Positions 34,855 to 42,722 of a stretch of 64,000 bases of DNA are shown piece after piece (position 1 is the first letter of the stretch; the number at the start of each line of letters is the position of its first letter). Under the pieces are notes generated by a model. The model saw only the letters and a program-made list of their open reading frames with translations, searched no databases and was not told the DNA's origin. This DNA is from CAWJMN01 sp963844055. GTDB taxonomy: Bacteria; Planctomycetota; Planctomycetia; Pirellulales; Pirellulaceae. The stretch covers positions 1,550,001 to 1,614,000 of the forward strand of contig CAWJMN010000001.1 in the NCBI GenBank assembly GCA_963844055.1. Direction: 5' to 3'. The position numbers were made by a program, and so were the translations under genes.

Positions 34855-37413
34855 ATGCGACACCACATTTATTTGTTCGGCGTAGTTTTTTTCTTCCTGG
34901 TCAATGCCATTGGTGCTCAGGAGCCTGCACGGCGGGTCCCTAAATACTATGACCAATGGAAGGATGCGCTCAATGCCGAGACGGCCGTTGATCCTCGCAC
35001 GATTCGAGTGCCGGAGGGCTATGCGATTGAGTTGTTGCACTCCGCAACCAAGGAAGAGGGCTCACTGATTAGCTTGGCCTTCGACGATCGTGGCCGGCTG
35101 TATGTGGGGCGCGAGACGAAGGGGATCTTGCGGCTTACATTGCCAGAAATGTCGGAAGGAAAGTTGGCGGGAGAGGCTGCTGCGAAGCAGATTAAGATTG
35201 AAACGATTGATGATACGCTGCTTGAGCCACGCGGCCTGTTGTTTGTAGAAAAAGACCTGTTTGTCAACGCGAACAATACGAAGGCGCTGTTTCGCCTGCG
35301 CGATGCCGATGGCGATGATAAGTTTGAGGAGGTCAAGCTATTGCGGACATCGCCCGGCGATGTTGGGCATGGACGCAATGACCTGACGCAAGGTCCCGAT
35401 GGCAAGCTGTATCTGATTCACGGCAATGATACGCGGCTTCCCGATGACTTTGAGCAAGGGATTTCTGCCTATCGGAACTATCACACTGATCGTTTGCTTC
35501 CCTGTGATTGGAACAAGAACCTGTTCAATTACGGGGTGAAGCCGCCGGCGGGGTATTTGATCAGGACGGATCGTGAGGGGAAACAGTGGGAGATGATCGC
35601 GGGAGGTTTCCGCAATCCGTTCGGCATCGCCTTTAATCGACAAGGGGAGCCGTTTACATATGACGCCGACATGGAATGGGATGCGGGGGCTCCTTGGTAT
35701 CGCCCGACACGGATCAACCACATTGTTAGCGGCGGTGACTACGGCTGGCGACAGGGAGTAGACAAGTGGCGGGCCTGGTATCCTGACAGCCTTCCAAGCA
35801 CATTGGACCTGGGGCTTGGTTCTCCTACGGCTGTTAAATGCGTGCCAGATAGGTTCCATCCGCCGACCCATGCGGAAGATGCTGGTGCCATCTTGGCGTG
35901 TGATTGGGCGTATGGACGTATCCACTGGATCGACCTTGAACCCAACGGTGCAAGTTATGCGGCGAAGACGCGGCCCTTCATTTCTGGTAGGCCGCTCAAT
36001 GTTTGTGATGTTGAATTTGGACCCGACAATGCGCTCTATTTTGTGAATGGTGGCAGGCGAACGCAGTCGGGCATTTATCGAGTGGTCAAGTTGCCAGCAA
36101 AGGCCGCCCCGATCGAGGTGAGTGCAGAAGCGTTAGGCAAGGGGGCTGTTGCGAAAGAGGCTCGGGCGACCCGTCATCGTTTGGAGCAATTCCATGGCCG
36201 GGTAGCAGAAGGTGCTGTGGATGCTGCGTGGCCTTACTTGGCAAATTCCGATCCGTGGCTGCGTCATCCAGCACGCGTGGCACTGGAGGCCCAGCCGGTT
36301 GCGACCTGGAAATCGCGGGCGCTAAGTGAGAAAGAGCCTGTGGTGGCCCTGCATGCTTTGCTGGCACTGGTGCGAGTAGGGACTGCCGAAGATGCGCAGC
36401 CGATACTCGATCGTCTCCATACGATGGATTGGAAATCGCTCTCCAAAGAGGATCGCATTCTGCTGCTAAGAATCTATCAGCTAAGCCTGATTCGATACGG
36501 TCGGCCCCCAGCCATCGAGACCGCGAAAATTCGCGAGCGTTTGGAGGGCTGGTATCCGGCCGAAGCAGTAGAGACCAATGACCTGCTGTGTGAGCTGTTG
36601 GTGAGCTTAGAATCCCCGGTGGTTGTGGCGCGGACGTTGCCGCTGCTGGATGCGGCGCCGACGCCCGAAGAGAAATTGCACTATTTGATGTCGCTAAGGT
36701 TAGTGAAGGGGCCGTGGAAGTTGGAGGAGCGCAAGGCCTATTTCACCTGGCTGCAGCGGGCGGAGAAGTTTCCCGGCGCACATTACATGCCACGCTTTTT
36801 GGAATACATTCGGCAGGACGCCGTTACGACGCTCAACGAAGAGGAGCGTAAAGAACTGGGTGAGCTGTTGTTGCCGGCTCCTAAGGAGGATAAGTATGGC
36901 GACTTGCCACCACGCGTATTCGTCAAGGATTGGAAGTTAGAGGATTTTACGGTAGAGGTTGCCAATCCTGCTGCGGAAGAAACTAAGCCGGACGCTGCGG
37001 TCGGAAAGCAGATGTTCATCGCGGCCCAGTGTGCACGCTGCCATCGCTTTCAGGGAGAAGGATCTTTGGTGGGGCCTGAGTTGTCGAGTGTTGGCAAGCG
37101 TTTTGGATTGCGGGACATGCTGCTGCATACGATTGAACCGTCGAAGGTGATCGACGACAAGTTCAAGCAAGTGACCGTATTTACCACGCAGGGACTTGTG
37201 CTTGTGGGGCAGCAAGTCGCGGCCGATGCGGAATCGCTTTCGATCATCACCGATCCCACGCAGCCGACAAAGGTTACGCGTGTGCTGCGTAGCGATATTG
37301 AAGAGCTGAGCCCGTCGCTACTCTCGCCGATGCCAGCGGGTCTGTTGAATACGCTGGAAAAAGAAGAGGTGCTTAGCCTGATGTGGTATTTGCATCAAAG
37401 CGAAGCGAAGTAG
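34855..37413 (+). CDS. PVC-type dehydrogenase: beta-propeller, HEAT repeats and c-type haem domain
   Basis: From the ATG at 34855 the product is 852 residues with a signal peptide (YLFGVVFFFLVNAIGAQ). An in-frame ATG 13 codons earlier is possible. The first half (about 30-420) is a propeller with RLYVGRETKGILR, GLLFVEKDLFVNANN, GPDGKLYLIHGNDTRLPDD and NPFGIAFNRQGEPFTYDAD, typical of the PVC membrane-bound dehydrogenase family. Helical HEAT-like repeats follow (about 440-700). The C-terminus has a c-type haem site, CARCHRFQGEG, then GPELSSVG, HTIEPSKVI and the QGLVLVGQQV strand pair of the planctomycete haem-binding domain. In this gene all three parts are fused, unlike the split version at 12-17 kb. 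The enzyme probably oxidises sugars or alcohols outside the cytoplasm and passes electrons to haem. Confidence 0.9.
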   Translation: MRHHIYLFGVVFFFLVNAIGAQEPARRVPKYYDQWKDALNAETAVDPRTIRVPEGYAIELLHSATKEEGSLISLAFDDRGRLYVGRETKGILRLTLPEMSEGKLAGEAAAKQIKIETIDDTLLEPRGLLFVEKDLFVNANNTKALFRLRDADGDDKFEEVKLLRTSPGDVGHGRNDLTQGPDGKLYLIHGNDTRLPDDFEQGISAYRNYHTDRLLPCDWNKNLFNYGVKPPAGYLIRTDREGKQWEMIAGGFRNPFGIAFNRQGEPFTYDADMEWDAGAPWYRPTRINHIVSGGDYGWRQGVDKWRAWYPDSLPSTLDLGLGSPTAVKCVPDRFHPPTHAEDAGAILACDWAYGRIHWIDLEPNGASYAAKTRPFISGRPLNVCDVEFGPDNALYFVNGGRRTQSGIYRVVKLPAKAAPIEVSAEALGKGAVAKEARATRHRLEQFHGRVAEGAVDAAWPYLANSDPWLRHPARVALEAQPVATWKSRALSEKEPVVALHALLALVRVGTAEDAQPILDRLHTMDWKSLSKEDRILLLRIYQLSLIRYGRPPAIETAKIRERLEGWYPAEAVETNDLLCELLVSLESPVVVARTLPLLDAAPTPEEKLHYLMSLRLVKGPWKLEERKAYFTWLQRAEKFPGAHYMPRFLEYIRQDAVTTLNEEERKELGELLLPAPKEDKYGDLPPRVFVKDWKLEDFTVEVANPAAEETKPDAAVGKQMFIAAQCARCHRFQGEGSLVGPELSSVGKRFGLRDMLLHTIEPSKVIDDKFKQVTVFTTQGLVLVGQQVAADAESLSIITDPTQPTKVTRVLRSDIEELSPSLLSPMPAGLLNTLEKEEVLSLMWYLHQSEAK

Positions 37414-37487
37414 TAGTTGCCTAGGGCAATCGAGCGCTGGTTGCCATGAAAACCAGCGACAAGGTTTTCATTTGTAGCCGATCTCAC

Positions 37488-37596
37488 GCACCGGCCACGG
37501 CGGTACAAGCAACATTCCAGCCCTTGTTCGAAAGTCCTGGCTAACGCACGCTGGCAACTTCTACACCGCTGGACAAGCACGCCGTAGCACCCGGCG
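37488..37596. repeat. MITE/REP-like repeat copy (109 bp)
   Basis: The right end reads GCTGGACAAGCACGCCGTAG followed by CACCCGGCG, a diverged copy of the inverted-repeat end of the family. The left end CACCGGCCACGGCGGTACAA and the AAGCAACATTCC that follows match the repeat at 38982-39045. The repeat runs into a truncated minus-strand frame (37541-37729). Confidence 0.6.
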
Positions 37597-37729
37597 TATG
37601 AATTTCAAGAATTCTATCATAGCCCTCTAATGTGTTACGAATCGCCCAAGATAAATCTTGAGCTATCCCAAATCTTGGAGTTCCTACAAACACTTCTGCA
37701 TCAGAAGGGATTATCAATCGAACATTCAC
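37541..37729 (-). pseudogene. Truncated small gene running into a repeat
   Basis: The GTG at 37729 overlaps the stop of the preceding minus-strand gene (GTGA overlap). About 44 codons of plausible protein follow (LIIPSDAEVFVGTPRFGIAQ, LSWAIRNTLEGYDRILEIH). The frame then reads TPGATACLSSG, which is translated repeat DNA from 37596 downward. The gene therefore appears cut by the repeat. Its original identity is unknown. Position downstream of an immunity-like gene fits a module that once continued. Confidence 0.45.
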
Positions 37730-37974
37730 TTGACAATACTGCGATACAATTCTGTGGTCAATCTAGACAGTTCGGAAGTTTGGGGCGCTACATCAGCTAC
37801 GCACCGTGAAAAACCTGATACCGATTGTTCGTCAAGTTTCTTAGCGTCATCCAGTAGCCTTCGTAATCGTTTTATTCCCTTGGGATTGGAATGAACATCT
37901 TGTGATGCGCGATAATCTGGAGATGCAAGAGCATCAAGTTCTTTTTTTAATAGCATTAAAAGTTCATGTGACAT
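37726..37974 (-). CDS. Small immunity-like orphan protein (82 residues)
   Basis: The ATG at 37974 has a GGAGC ribosome site eight or so bases upstream. The frame is open further upstream, but that part is translated repeat DNA and I exclude it. The product is small, helical and charged (MSHELLMLLKKELDAL, KGIKRLRRLLDDAKKLDEQS), with no signal or membrane segment. I do not recognise the family. It is the last gene in the minus-strand array of small genes separated by the same repeats, which is why I suggest an immunity-type role; that is inference from context only. Confidence 0.5.
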   Translation of the reverse strand: MSHELLMLLKKELDALASPDYRASQDVHSNPKGIKRLRRLLDDAKKLDEQSVSGFSRCVADVAPQTSELSRLTTELYRSIVK

Positions 37975-38052
37975 GACAAAGCTCCGTAAGTTCTTAAAGT
38001 GCCAAGGCGCTTTTAACCATGCGTCCAGCACTTTTTCAGCCCAAACGTGTTT

Positions 38053-38302
38053 GCGAGGTGCCACGGCTGGCTTGTCCAGCGGTGCGGTAATCGCCTGACC
38101 CTTGCTGCCGGTAACGGAACGTCGATCCTCCCAGCACGCAGTTCTCGCCAAACATTCTAGGTCAACAAGGGCGTCCGGTAGTAGCGCGAGAACGACAGGT
38201 CCTGAAGCAGCATTCCCTCGTCACTGCCCTTTGGCAGTTCCTTTCTATTCCACCCGCTGGCAACGTTCACGCTACTGGGCAAGCCAGCAGTGCCACCCGG
38301 CG
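38053..38302. repeat. MITE/REP-like element, full-length copy (250 bp)
   Basis: The element has inverted ends: AGGTGCCACGGCTGGCTTGT at the left and, on the opposite strand, CGCCGGGTGGCACTGCTGGC at the right. The interior (about 190 bp) aligns throughout with the copy at 42409-42660, sharing blocks such as TAACGGAACGTCGA-like, TCAACAAGGG and CTGGCAACGTTCAC. It separates two small minus-strand genes. No coding frame of substance is present inside. Confidence 0.75.
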
Positions 38303-38351
38303 AAGCGTTCGTTCGTGTAAATGCATCATCGCCTGTTCAAGCTGAAGCAGA

Positions 38352-38822
38352 CTACTCGCTAGATCTTTGCATAAGCTCCAGCCACGAAATATCAAAAGTC
38401 GCAATTTTTCTTTTAATGGTGCTGTCATCGGCCAACCGCTGTGCGTCAAACAGCAGAACAAAGAATACGTCTTTGACTTCATCATATCGTGATCGTATTG
38501 AGAAGTCACCTTTCAATAGATCCGAAAAGTAAAATGACAGAAGATCAGCAATAAACTCTGGAGAATCGTCGTCGTGCTTTATTTCCGAACCGTTTGCACC
38601 AGCCAGAAAGCGAAGTAGCAGAAGGCACATAGGTTCTCTTTTGCCATCCGGCTCATTCAGTTCGATATTAAAGTCATCCTCATATCGCTCAAACGGCACG
38701 TGGATTTCACAAGATTGTGACCTCAAGATCCATTTATGGCTATGCACTTGAGTGGGGTTAAATGGGAAGCCGTGTTTTGCAAGAGAATCCCTCAGAGTGT
38801 TTACAAACTGTTCCTTGTCCAT
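38352..38822 (-). CDS. Small orphan protein, probable immunity partner
   Basis: The 156-residue acidic, soluble protein (MDKEQFVNTLRDSLAKHGF at the start, FERYEDDFNIELNEPDGKRE and EIKHDDDSPEFIADLLSFYF later) has no signal or membrane segment. I do not recognise a named family. It begins only 9 bp after the stop of a 49-codon fragment (38832-38981) that looks like the C-terminal end of a larger protein. The toxin-tip-then-immunity order is standard for polymorphic toxin systems, so an immunity role is the best inference. Confidence 0.65.
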   Translation of the reverse strand: MDKEQFVNTLRDSLAKHGFPFNPTQVHSHKWILRSQSCEIHVPFERYEDDFNIELNEPDGKREPMCLLLLRFLAGANGSEIKHDDDSPEFIADLLSFYFSDLLKGDFSIRSRYDEVKDVFFVLLFDAQRLADDSTIKRKIATFDISWLELMQRSSE

Positions 38823-38831
38823 ACTTAAACC

Positions 38832-38981
38832 TCATTTCGTAGGCGGCAGAGGTCTGGTTCCATCGGATCTCCATCTGTAGCCATGAATCTCAATGAATCT
38901 CTCGACTTCCCGACCAAATCCGTTCTGTGTGCCATTTCGCCTAAACATATGCTCCTGTGGAGAAACAAATATAATCTCATT
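38832..38981 (-). pseudogene. Beheaded toxin-tip-like fragment (49 codons)
   Basis: On the minus strand a frame runs directly out of a repeat (edge at 38982). It encodes NEIIFVSPQEHMFRRNGTQN, then GFGREVERFIEIHGYRWRSD and GTRPLPPTK before a stop. The sequence is compact, aromatic and basic, with no start codon of its own, so it reads as the last part of a larger protein. Nine bases after its stop an unrelated small acidic protein begins. I infer a polymorphic-toxin C-terminus with its immunity gene. Confidence 0.55.
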
Positions 38982-39045
38982 GCCGGGTGCCATGGCGGTG
39001 CAAGCAACACTCCCACGCCTGTCCGAAAGTGCGGGAGTAACGCAG
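38982..39045. repeat. Repeat copy, second subtype (64 bp)
   Basis: The left end GCCGGGTGCCATGGCGGTGC matches the family end, but the interior (AAGCAACACTCCCACGCCTG, then TCCGAAAGTGCGGGAGTAAC) matches the copy at 37488-37596 rather than the 250-bp type. It fills the space between the stop of the 39.0-kb gene and the toxin-tip fragment, abutting both. Confidence 0.6.
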
Positions 39046-39423
39046 TTAGGGAGCATCCTTATTGAAGCGCTCTTTAGAATATTTGTTTCTCCAGCCATCC
39101 ACGCCATTCATATACCAGCCAGACATTTCGGACAGGCCGTCTTCAGTAAGATCAATCGTTTTACCAGACGCTGAGGTGTATGAAAGCTTCAAGATACCTT
39201 GATCCACTGCATTCAAGAACTGAAACAATGTGTCATCAACACAGTCGGTGATTGTTTCTGCGACAAATTGATCAATCTGGCCGGACTCAAGCCTTTCACG
39301 CAGTCGTTTTGCGTCGGCCGAATTGCAGTCTAGATCGCGAAGCAGGTCGCAAGAGCGTATCGCTTTGTCCCTTACGCATTTAATTAGCAGTTCAGCAAAT
39401 TCTTCCACTTCCGGCATTGCCAC
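39046..39423 (-). CDS. Small orphan protein, immunity-like (125 residues)
   Basis: The GTG at 39423 has AGGAG at a good distance; an ATG two codons later is an alternative. The soluble protein has a helical first half (EEFAELLIKCVRDKAIRSCD) and a C-terminal part with DDTLFQFLNAVDQGILKL and GWYMNGVDGWRNKYSKERF. Its family is not known to me. It follows a 26-codon toxin-tip-like fragment by 13 bp, and a repeat abuts its stop. Role inferred from context. Confidence 0.65.
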   Translation of the reverse strand: MAMPEVEEFAELLIKCVRDKAIRSCDLLRDLDCNSADAKRLRERLESGQIDQFVAETITDCVDDTLFQFLNAVDQGILKLSYTSASGKTIDLTEDGLSEMSGWYMNGVDGWRNKYSKERFNKDAP

Positions 39424-39436
39424 TGTTTGCTCCTCC

Positions 39437-39517
39437 CTATGGAACTTCCGAAGGCCTAGTTCTAAAGTGTTTCAGAAGGGTGACGTTCTCAATAATGGTA
39501 GGCGAGAAGTCCTCTCG
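39437..39517 (-). pseudogene. Beheaded toxin-tip-like fragment (26 codons)
   Basis: Reading out of the repeat that ends at 39516, the minus strand encodes REDFSPTIIENVTLLKHFRT then RPSEVP and a stop. The frame has no start of its own after the repeat. It precedes the small gene at 39423 by 13 bp. The arrangement repeats that seen at 38.8 and 40.2 kb. Confidence 0.45.
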
Positions 39518-39723
39518 CCGGGTTCCGCGGTTGGCATGTCCATCAGTGCAATCACAGCCTGGGCCTAGGTGCCGGCAACGGAACATCGGTCCATGAACGT
39601 GCCTTACTTCATGAATGTGCTTGATCGTCTTGCGATGAGCTTTCACCATACCGTCACAGTATCCTCATCGCCACCCGCTGGAAACGTTCACGCGACTGGA
39701 CAATCTGGTCGTGGCACCCGGCG
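39516..39723. repeat. MITE/REP-like element, diverged copy (208 bp)
   Basis: The ends are CGCCGGGTTCCGCGGTTGGC at the left and, reversed, CGCCGGGTGCCACGACCAGA at the right. Interior blocks shared with the 250-bp copies include GGCAACGGAACATCGGT and the CGCTGGAAACGTTCACG region. It is shorter by about 40 bp through internal loss. It lies between two small minus-strand genes. Confidence 0.68.
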
Positions 39724-39750
39724 TCTATCGGAATCTTCTTTGGGAGAGCA

Positions 39751-40203
39751 TCATTGCTTGGAAACGTAGTCCCTGAATTCCAGATGCGACTCGATTGCCC
39801 GCTTGCAAAGGCCGAGTTCCTTCTTCCACATGAAATTGCTGACGACCTCGATGGGGCAGAATTCAATCGGCAACTTTGAATAACCTGTTATCACTGGCAA
39901 TTTGAAGAACAAATACTTGGGGTCTTTCAGGCACAGTTCCCATTTGCCGCCGATATTCTTCCGGAAAACTTCCCCCAGGTATCTTGCCGCTCGATTCTGC
40001 AGTTGACCATCGTCCCCATTCGTTGGCTGAGATAGCAGCTCTCTTTCGAGTGCATCTAGGCTTTCAATTGAGTAATCCAGTGAAAATCCTGCTGACTTTG
40101 CTTTCTCAATGAATGGCTCAAGGACGTCGTCCATCTCAAAAACGAATTGCTCAAACGTTTCCAGTTCTTCGGGACTCGCAATTTGTCCAAAATTCTTGGC
40201 CAT
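39751..40203 (-). CDS. Small orphan protein, immunity-like (150 residues)
   Basis: The ATG at 40203 follows AGGAGTAGAAA, a good ribosome site. The protein is soluble and acidic at the start (ASPEELETFEQFVFEMDDVL), with a mid-region ARYLGEVFRKNIGGKWELC. That YLGE...GG.W pattern recurs in small proteins of the DUF3806 type and in immunity-like proteins; I cannot assign it more closely. Nine bases upstream is the stop of a 44-codon toxin-tip-like fragment. The downstream side meets a repeat 27 bp away. Confidence 0.68.
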   Translation of the reverse strand: MAKNFGQIASPEELETFEQFVFEMDDVLEPFIEKAKSAGFSLDYSIESLDALERELLSQPTNGDDGQLQNRAARYLGEVFRKNIGGKWELCLKDPKYLFFKLPVITGYSKLPIEFCPIEVVSNFMWKKELGLCKRAIESHLEFRDYVSKQ

Positions 40204-40212
40204 TTTCTACTC

Positions 40213-40347
40213 CTATTTGATCTTGGGGCCGAAATGCACCGTGTTCCCAGCCTGTTCAAGTGCATTAATGAGCGGCTCAGAACCACCCTTCTCTGGCACG
40301 CTGTACCCCTCACGTAATTCTTGCGCATTCAGCGACGTGAAGCGACT
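40213..40347 (-). pseudogene. Beheaded toxin-tip-like fragment (44 codons)
   Basis: The minus strand encodes SRFTSLNAQELREGYSVPEK, then GGSEPLINALEQAGNTVHFG and PKIK before a stop, with an in-frame stop just upstream and no start codon. The sequence looks like the end of a secreted toxin domain (short, with Gly and basic residues), and the gene that follows after 9 bp is a small soluble acidic protein. Of the fragments in the array this is one of the most protein-like. Confidence 0.6.
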
Positions 40348-40468
40348 TTAGGAACTGACCTCCTGGTAATGTCGAGATAGCCGAGCTCCACGAGAACTTG
40401 CCGTATGGTAGGGCGACGATGAACAGGTAACAAGGTATCGGTCAACAGCCGTGGTACTCGGCGGGGCA

Positions 40469-40957
40469 CTATGCTACAGGATGGTCAAAAAACTCAACAG
40501 CTTCTTTCGGCCCTGAAGAAATAATCCGAGAAGGGTTAATTACTCTGAATGAATCACTTAGAAGTTCTATCTGCATAATTTGACTGGTGTCTGGTGACTT
40601 TTCTGATACGCAGATCCACAAGTGGCTTTTTGCAATTGGGTCGTTGAGGTTTGAAAAGTTTCTTGTTACCTTGTGTCCATCCCACCGTTGCTCAATAACT
40701 CTACGGTGAATATTGTTGACCCGATCGACAATGTCTAGTGTCAACAGTCGCAAATGCTGAAGCTGATCTGGCTTCAGAGGCAAGTAATCACATAAATCGG
40801 CCTTTTCCCAAGGTAGATTTGGACTCCACTCCTCTTCCGAGAAGTCGTCTAAATCAGAGCTAAAGAAACTTGAAGCATCCCACTTAATACTACGCGGGGG
40901 GATGTCGTTCAACGAGTATGAAATAATTATCCTAAACTGCCGGTTGATGTCCATCAT
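40469..40957 (-). CDS. Small orphan protein (162 residues)
   Basis: The start is probably one of two adjacent ATGs at 40957/40954; the frame is open upstream but I see no better signal. The protein is soluble, acidic early (SSDLDDFSEEEWSPNLPWEK) and has aromatic residues throughout, with no membrane segment. I do not recognise it. It belongs to the same one-directional array of small genes. A diverged repeat end (CCGTGGTACTCGGCG, around 40448-40462) lies just past its stop. An immunity-type role is possible by context only. Confidence 0.6.
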   Translation of the reverse strand: MMDINRQFRIIISYSLNDIPPRSIKWDASSFFSSDLDDFSEEEWSPNLPWEKADLCDYLPLKPDQLQHLRLLTLDIVDRVNNIHRRVIEQRWDGHKVTRNFSNLNDPIAKSHLWICVSEKSPDTSQIMQIELLSDSFRVINPSRIISSGPKEAVEFFDHPVA

Positions 40958-41041
40958 TGGATCCGTTCTGTACTCAGGTGCTGCAAATGATATGCAGTTA
41001 TAACAACACAGGTATCTGATTGCTTGCACTTGGCGCACTGT

Positions 41042-41698
41042 CTATTTTCGCTTCGCTTCAAACGCATCTTTTTTGTCGTAGAGCTTACGAATGGCTTGGA
41101 GGTTTTTAATTGCCTTTGATTTCAATGCTTCGCCAAGTGTGTGATCTTGTGGCAATTCATGGATGGCAATATCGAGACGAGCCTTGGCTAACTCGAACCC
41201 ATCCAGTTCGTTTAGCATGGCTCCAACAAGAAACTGCATCTTGGGCGTTTCATATCTCCAGGCATTTCTCACGATCACTTTTGCGGTTCTGGGGTCCATC
41301 ATCACCAGCGTTTGAGCCGCAGGAAAAAGTTCGACATAAGTGGCCCTAGCAGCTCGGCCAGCGACGGGGACCGGCTTCTCCTCTAAATGTGCGCATAAAT
41401 CGCTTGCGACTCCGCTTCCCCTGGAATGCCACTCCTGAAAAGCTTGAAGCGCGAATTGATATTTCGCCATTTCCTCGTGAGTTACCTGCTCGGTAGGAAT
41501 GCCTGGAATCGCGTCCCGAATACTGCGTTCCTTTTGCTCTTTTTGCGAAAGTATCTCATGTATCTCGTTATGGAAACTTTCGCATTGTTTTGCGATGCTT
41601 TTTATTCGCGTACGATGCTCCGCCTCAGTTGACTCATGATCGGCAGATTGCTCTTGTGCAATCCCAATCACCCAGCCGCTTGCAAGGAGAGCGGCCAT
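41042..41698 (-). CDS. Secreted helical protein, N-terminus probably frameshifted
   Basis: The frame starting at 41698 begins in the middle of a signal peptide (MAALLASGWVIGIAQ). A better start, the ATG at 41735 (MHKILQLKT), lies in another frame and supplies the missing basic n-region. Removing one C from the CC near 41707 (minus-strand reading ACCGCG) would join them as MHKILQLKTRVVMAALLASG. The mature protein is about 200 residues, mostly helical and charged (NEIHEILSQKEQKERSIRDA, ELDGFELAKARLDIAI). It differs from its neighbours in being exported. No family is recognised. It sits inside the array of immunity-like genes. Confidence 0.68.
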   Translation of the reverse strand: MAALLASGWVIGIAQEQSADHESTEAEHRTRIKSIAKQCESFHNEIHEILSQKEQKERSIRDAIPGIPTEQVTHEEMAKYQFALQAFQEWHSRGSGVASDLCAHLEEKPVPVAGRAARATYVELFPAAQTLVMMDPRTAKVIVRNAWRYETPKMQFLVGAMLNELDGFELAKARLDIAIHELPQDHTLGEALKSKAIKNLQAIRKLYDKKDAFEAKRK

Positions 41699-41788
41699 AA
41701 CTACGCGCGGTCTTCAATTGCAATATCTTGTGCATTCTCGTCGTGCTCCGTAGTTAAAACCGAGACCGATACGATTGTTTCCTGTTAG

Positions 41789-41814
41789 GGACAAGCCAGC
41801 AGTGGCACCCGGCG
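41789..41814. repeat. Solo repeat end
   Basis: A single terminal segment, GGACAAGCCAGCAGTGGCAC then CCGGCG, is identical to the right end of the 42409-42660 element. No matching left end is found within 300 bp, so this is a remnant. It lies 27 bp beyond the stop of the SUKH-like gene. Confidence 0.6.
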
Positions 41815-41840
41815 AACACCAAGAATCACATGCCGCACAA

Positions 41841-42350
41841 TTAGAACATACCAGCTATAGCCTCCTCAAATAGAACTGCCCATGCCCCGTTGTCGTCAAC
41901 AAACACCTCCGAATCGCACGCCTTGCATTTCGTCAACCAGTCTTGAGCATCGCCAAAAGCATTCTTAGCGGACTTCGAGAAACAACCGACGCAAAAGAGA
42001 AAGTGATAAAGCCCCGAGTTGACAAGCTGACACTTTCCATCGTCCTTCACAAACAGGATCGCTCGTGTGTTGACATCGAGTACAAACACGCCGAGGTCTT
42101 GTCGTGCCAAGACGCAGCCAATTCCAAAGATGCATATCACTCCATGCAATTGGAACCGCATACCGCCCCATGCAGTTGATTCTACAATCTTAGGTTCTGC
42201 CTTACAGAACCAATCAGAGAAAGACTTCGGAAATCCAATCGAGCGAAGGAGCGACTCGTCATCGCGATGCAACTTGTCAGTTGCAATCTCTGGAAATATC
42301 CTGTCAACTTCAGTCATAATGTCCAACAAGGCTTCCGTTTTATCGTTCAT
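41841..42350 (-). CDS. SUKH-4-like immunity protein
   Basis: The 169-residue protein begins MNDKTEALLDIMTEVDRIFP and has the SUKH-type order: a helical start, LLRSIGFPKSFSDWFCK, then a beta-rich core with VICIFGIGCVLARQDLGVFV, LDVNTRAILFVKDDG, and LVNSGLYHFLFCVGCF. In SUKH-4 proteins the corresponding blocks are the GLP..F motif, the ...ID..TG.V strand pair and NSSL..F. SUKH proteins are immunity factors that bind and neutralise polymorphic toxins. The start codon is 2 bp after the stop of a short fragment (42353-42409). It is the best family match in the array and the main support for an immunity-gene reading of the region. Confidence 0.68.
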   Translation of the reverse strand: MNDKTEALLDIMTEVDRIFPEIATDKLHRDDESLLRSIGFPKSFSDWFCKAEPKIVESTAWGGMRFQLHGVICIFGIGCVLARQDLGVFVLDVNTRAILFVKDDGKCQLVNSGLYHFLFCVGCFSKSAKNAFGDAQDWLTKCKACDSEVFVDDNGAWAVLFEEAIAGMF

Positions 42351-42352
42351 GG

Positions 42353-42409
42353 TTACAACCCCAATTCACGAAGGATAGCGTCAAGTGCGGCGTTCCCAGC
42401 TTTACGACC
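42353..42409 (-). pseudogene. Beheaded toxin-tip-like fragment (18 codons)
   Basis: The minus strand running out of the repeat at 42409 encodes GRKAGNAALDAILRELGL and a stop, two bases before the ATG of the SUKH-4-like gene. Such a tight stop-start spacing is usual between a toxin gene and its immunity gene. On its own the fragment is too short to identify; context carries the call. Confidence 0.42.
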
Positions 42410-42660
42410 GCCGGGTGCCACGGCTGGCTTGTCCAGCAGCGCGGTAGTCGCCGATGCCTTCCTGTTAGTTACGGAACGTCGAAACTCCCGATAAGCAGGT
42501 CTTGCAAAACATCTTAGATCAACAAGGGGGTTCGATAGGAGCAGGAGAACGTCAAATCCTGAAGCACCATCCCCTCGTCATCGCGCTTTGGCAATTCCTT
42601 GCTATTCACCCTCGCTGGCAACGTTCACACTGCTGGACAAGCCAGCAGTGGCACCCGGCG
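42409..42660. repeat. MITE/REP-like element, best full-length copy (252 bp)
   Basis: The two ends are inverted copies: CGCCGGGTGCCACGGCTGGC at the left and CGCCGGGTGCCACTGCTGGC on the opposite strand at the right, with similarity continuing to about 31 bp. The right end itself folds into a perfect 9-bp hairpin (CACTGCTGG at 42628-42636 with CCAGCAGTG at 42642-42650, loop ACAAG). The interior has no supported gene. The same sequence, about 75-80% identical by eye, occurs at 38053-38302. Confidence 0.78.
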
Positions 42661-42722
42661 ATGAGCTTGAAGCATCCCACTTTCAGACAGGTGTCCTGTC
42701 CGACGGCTTCAGAAACTCTATT

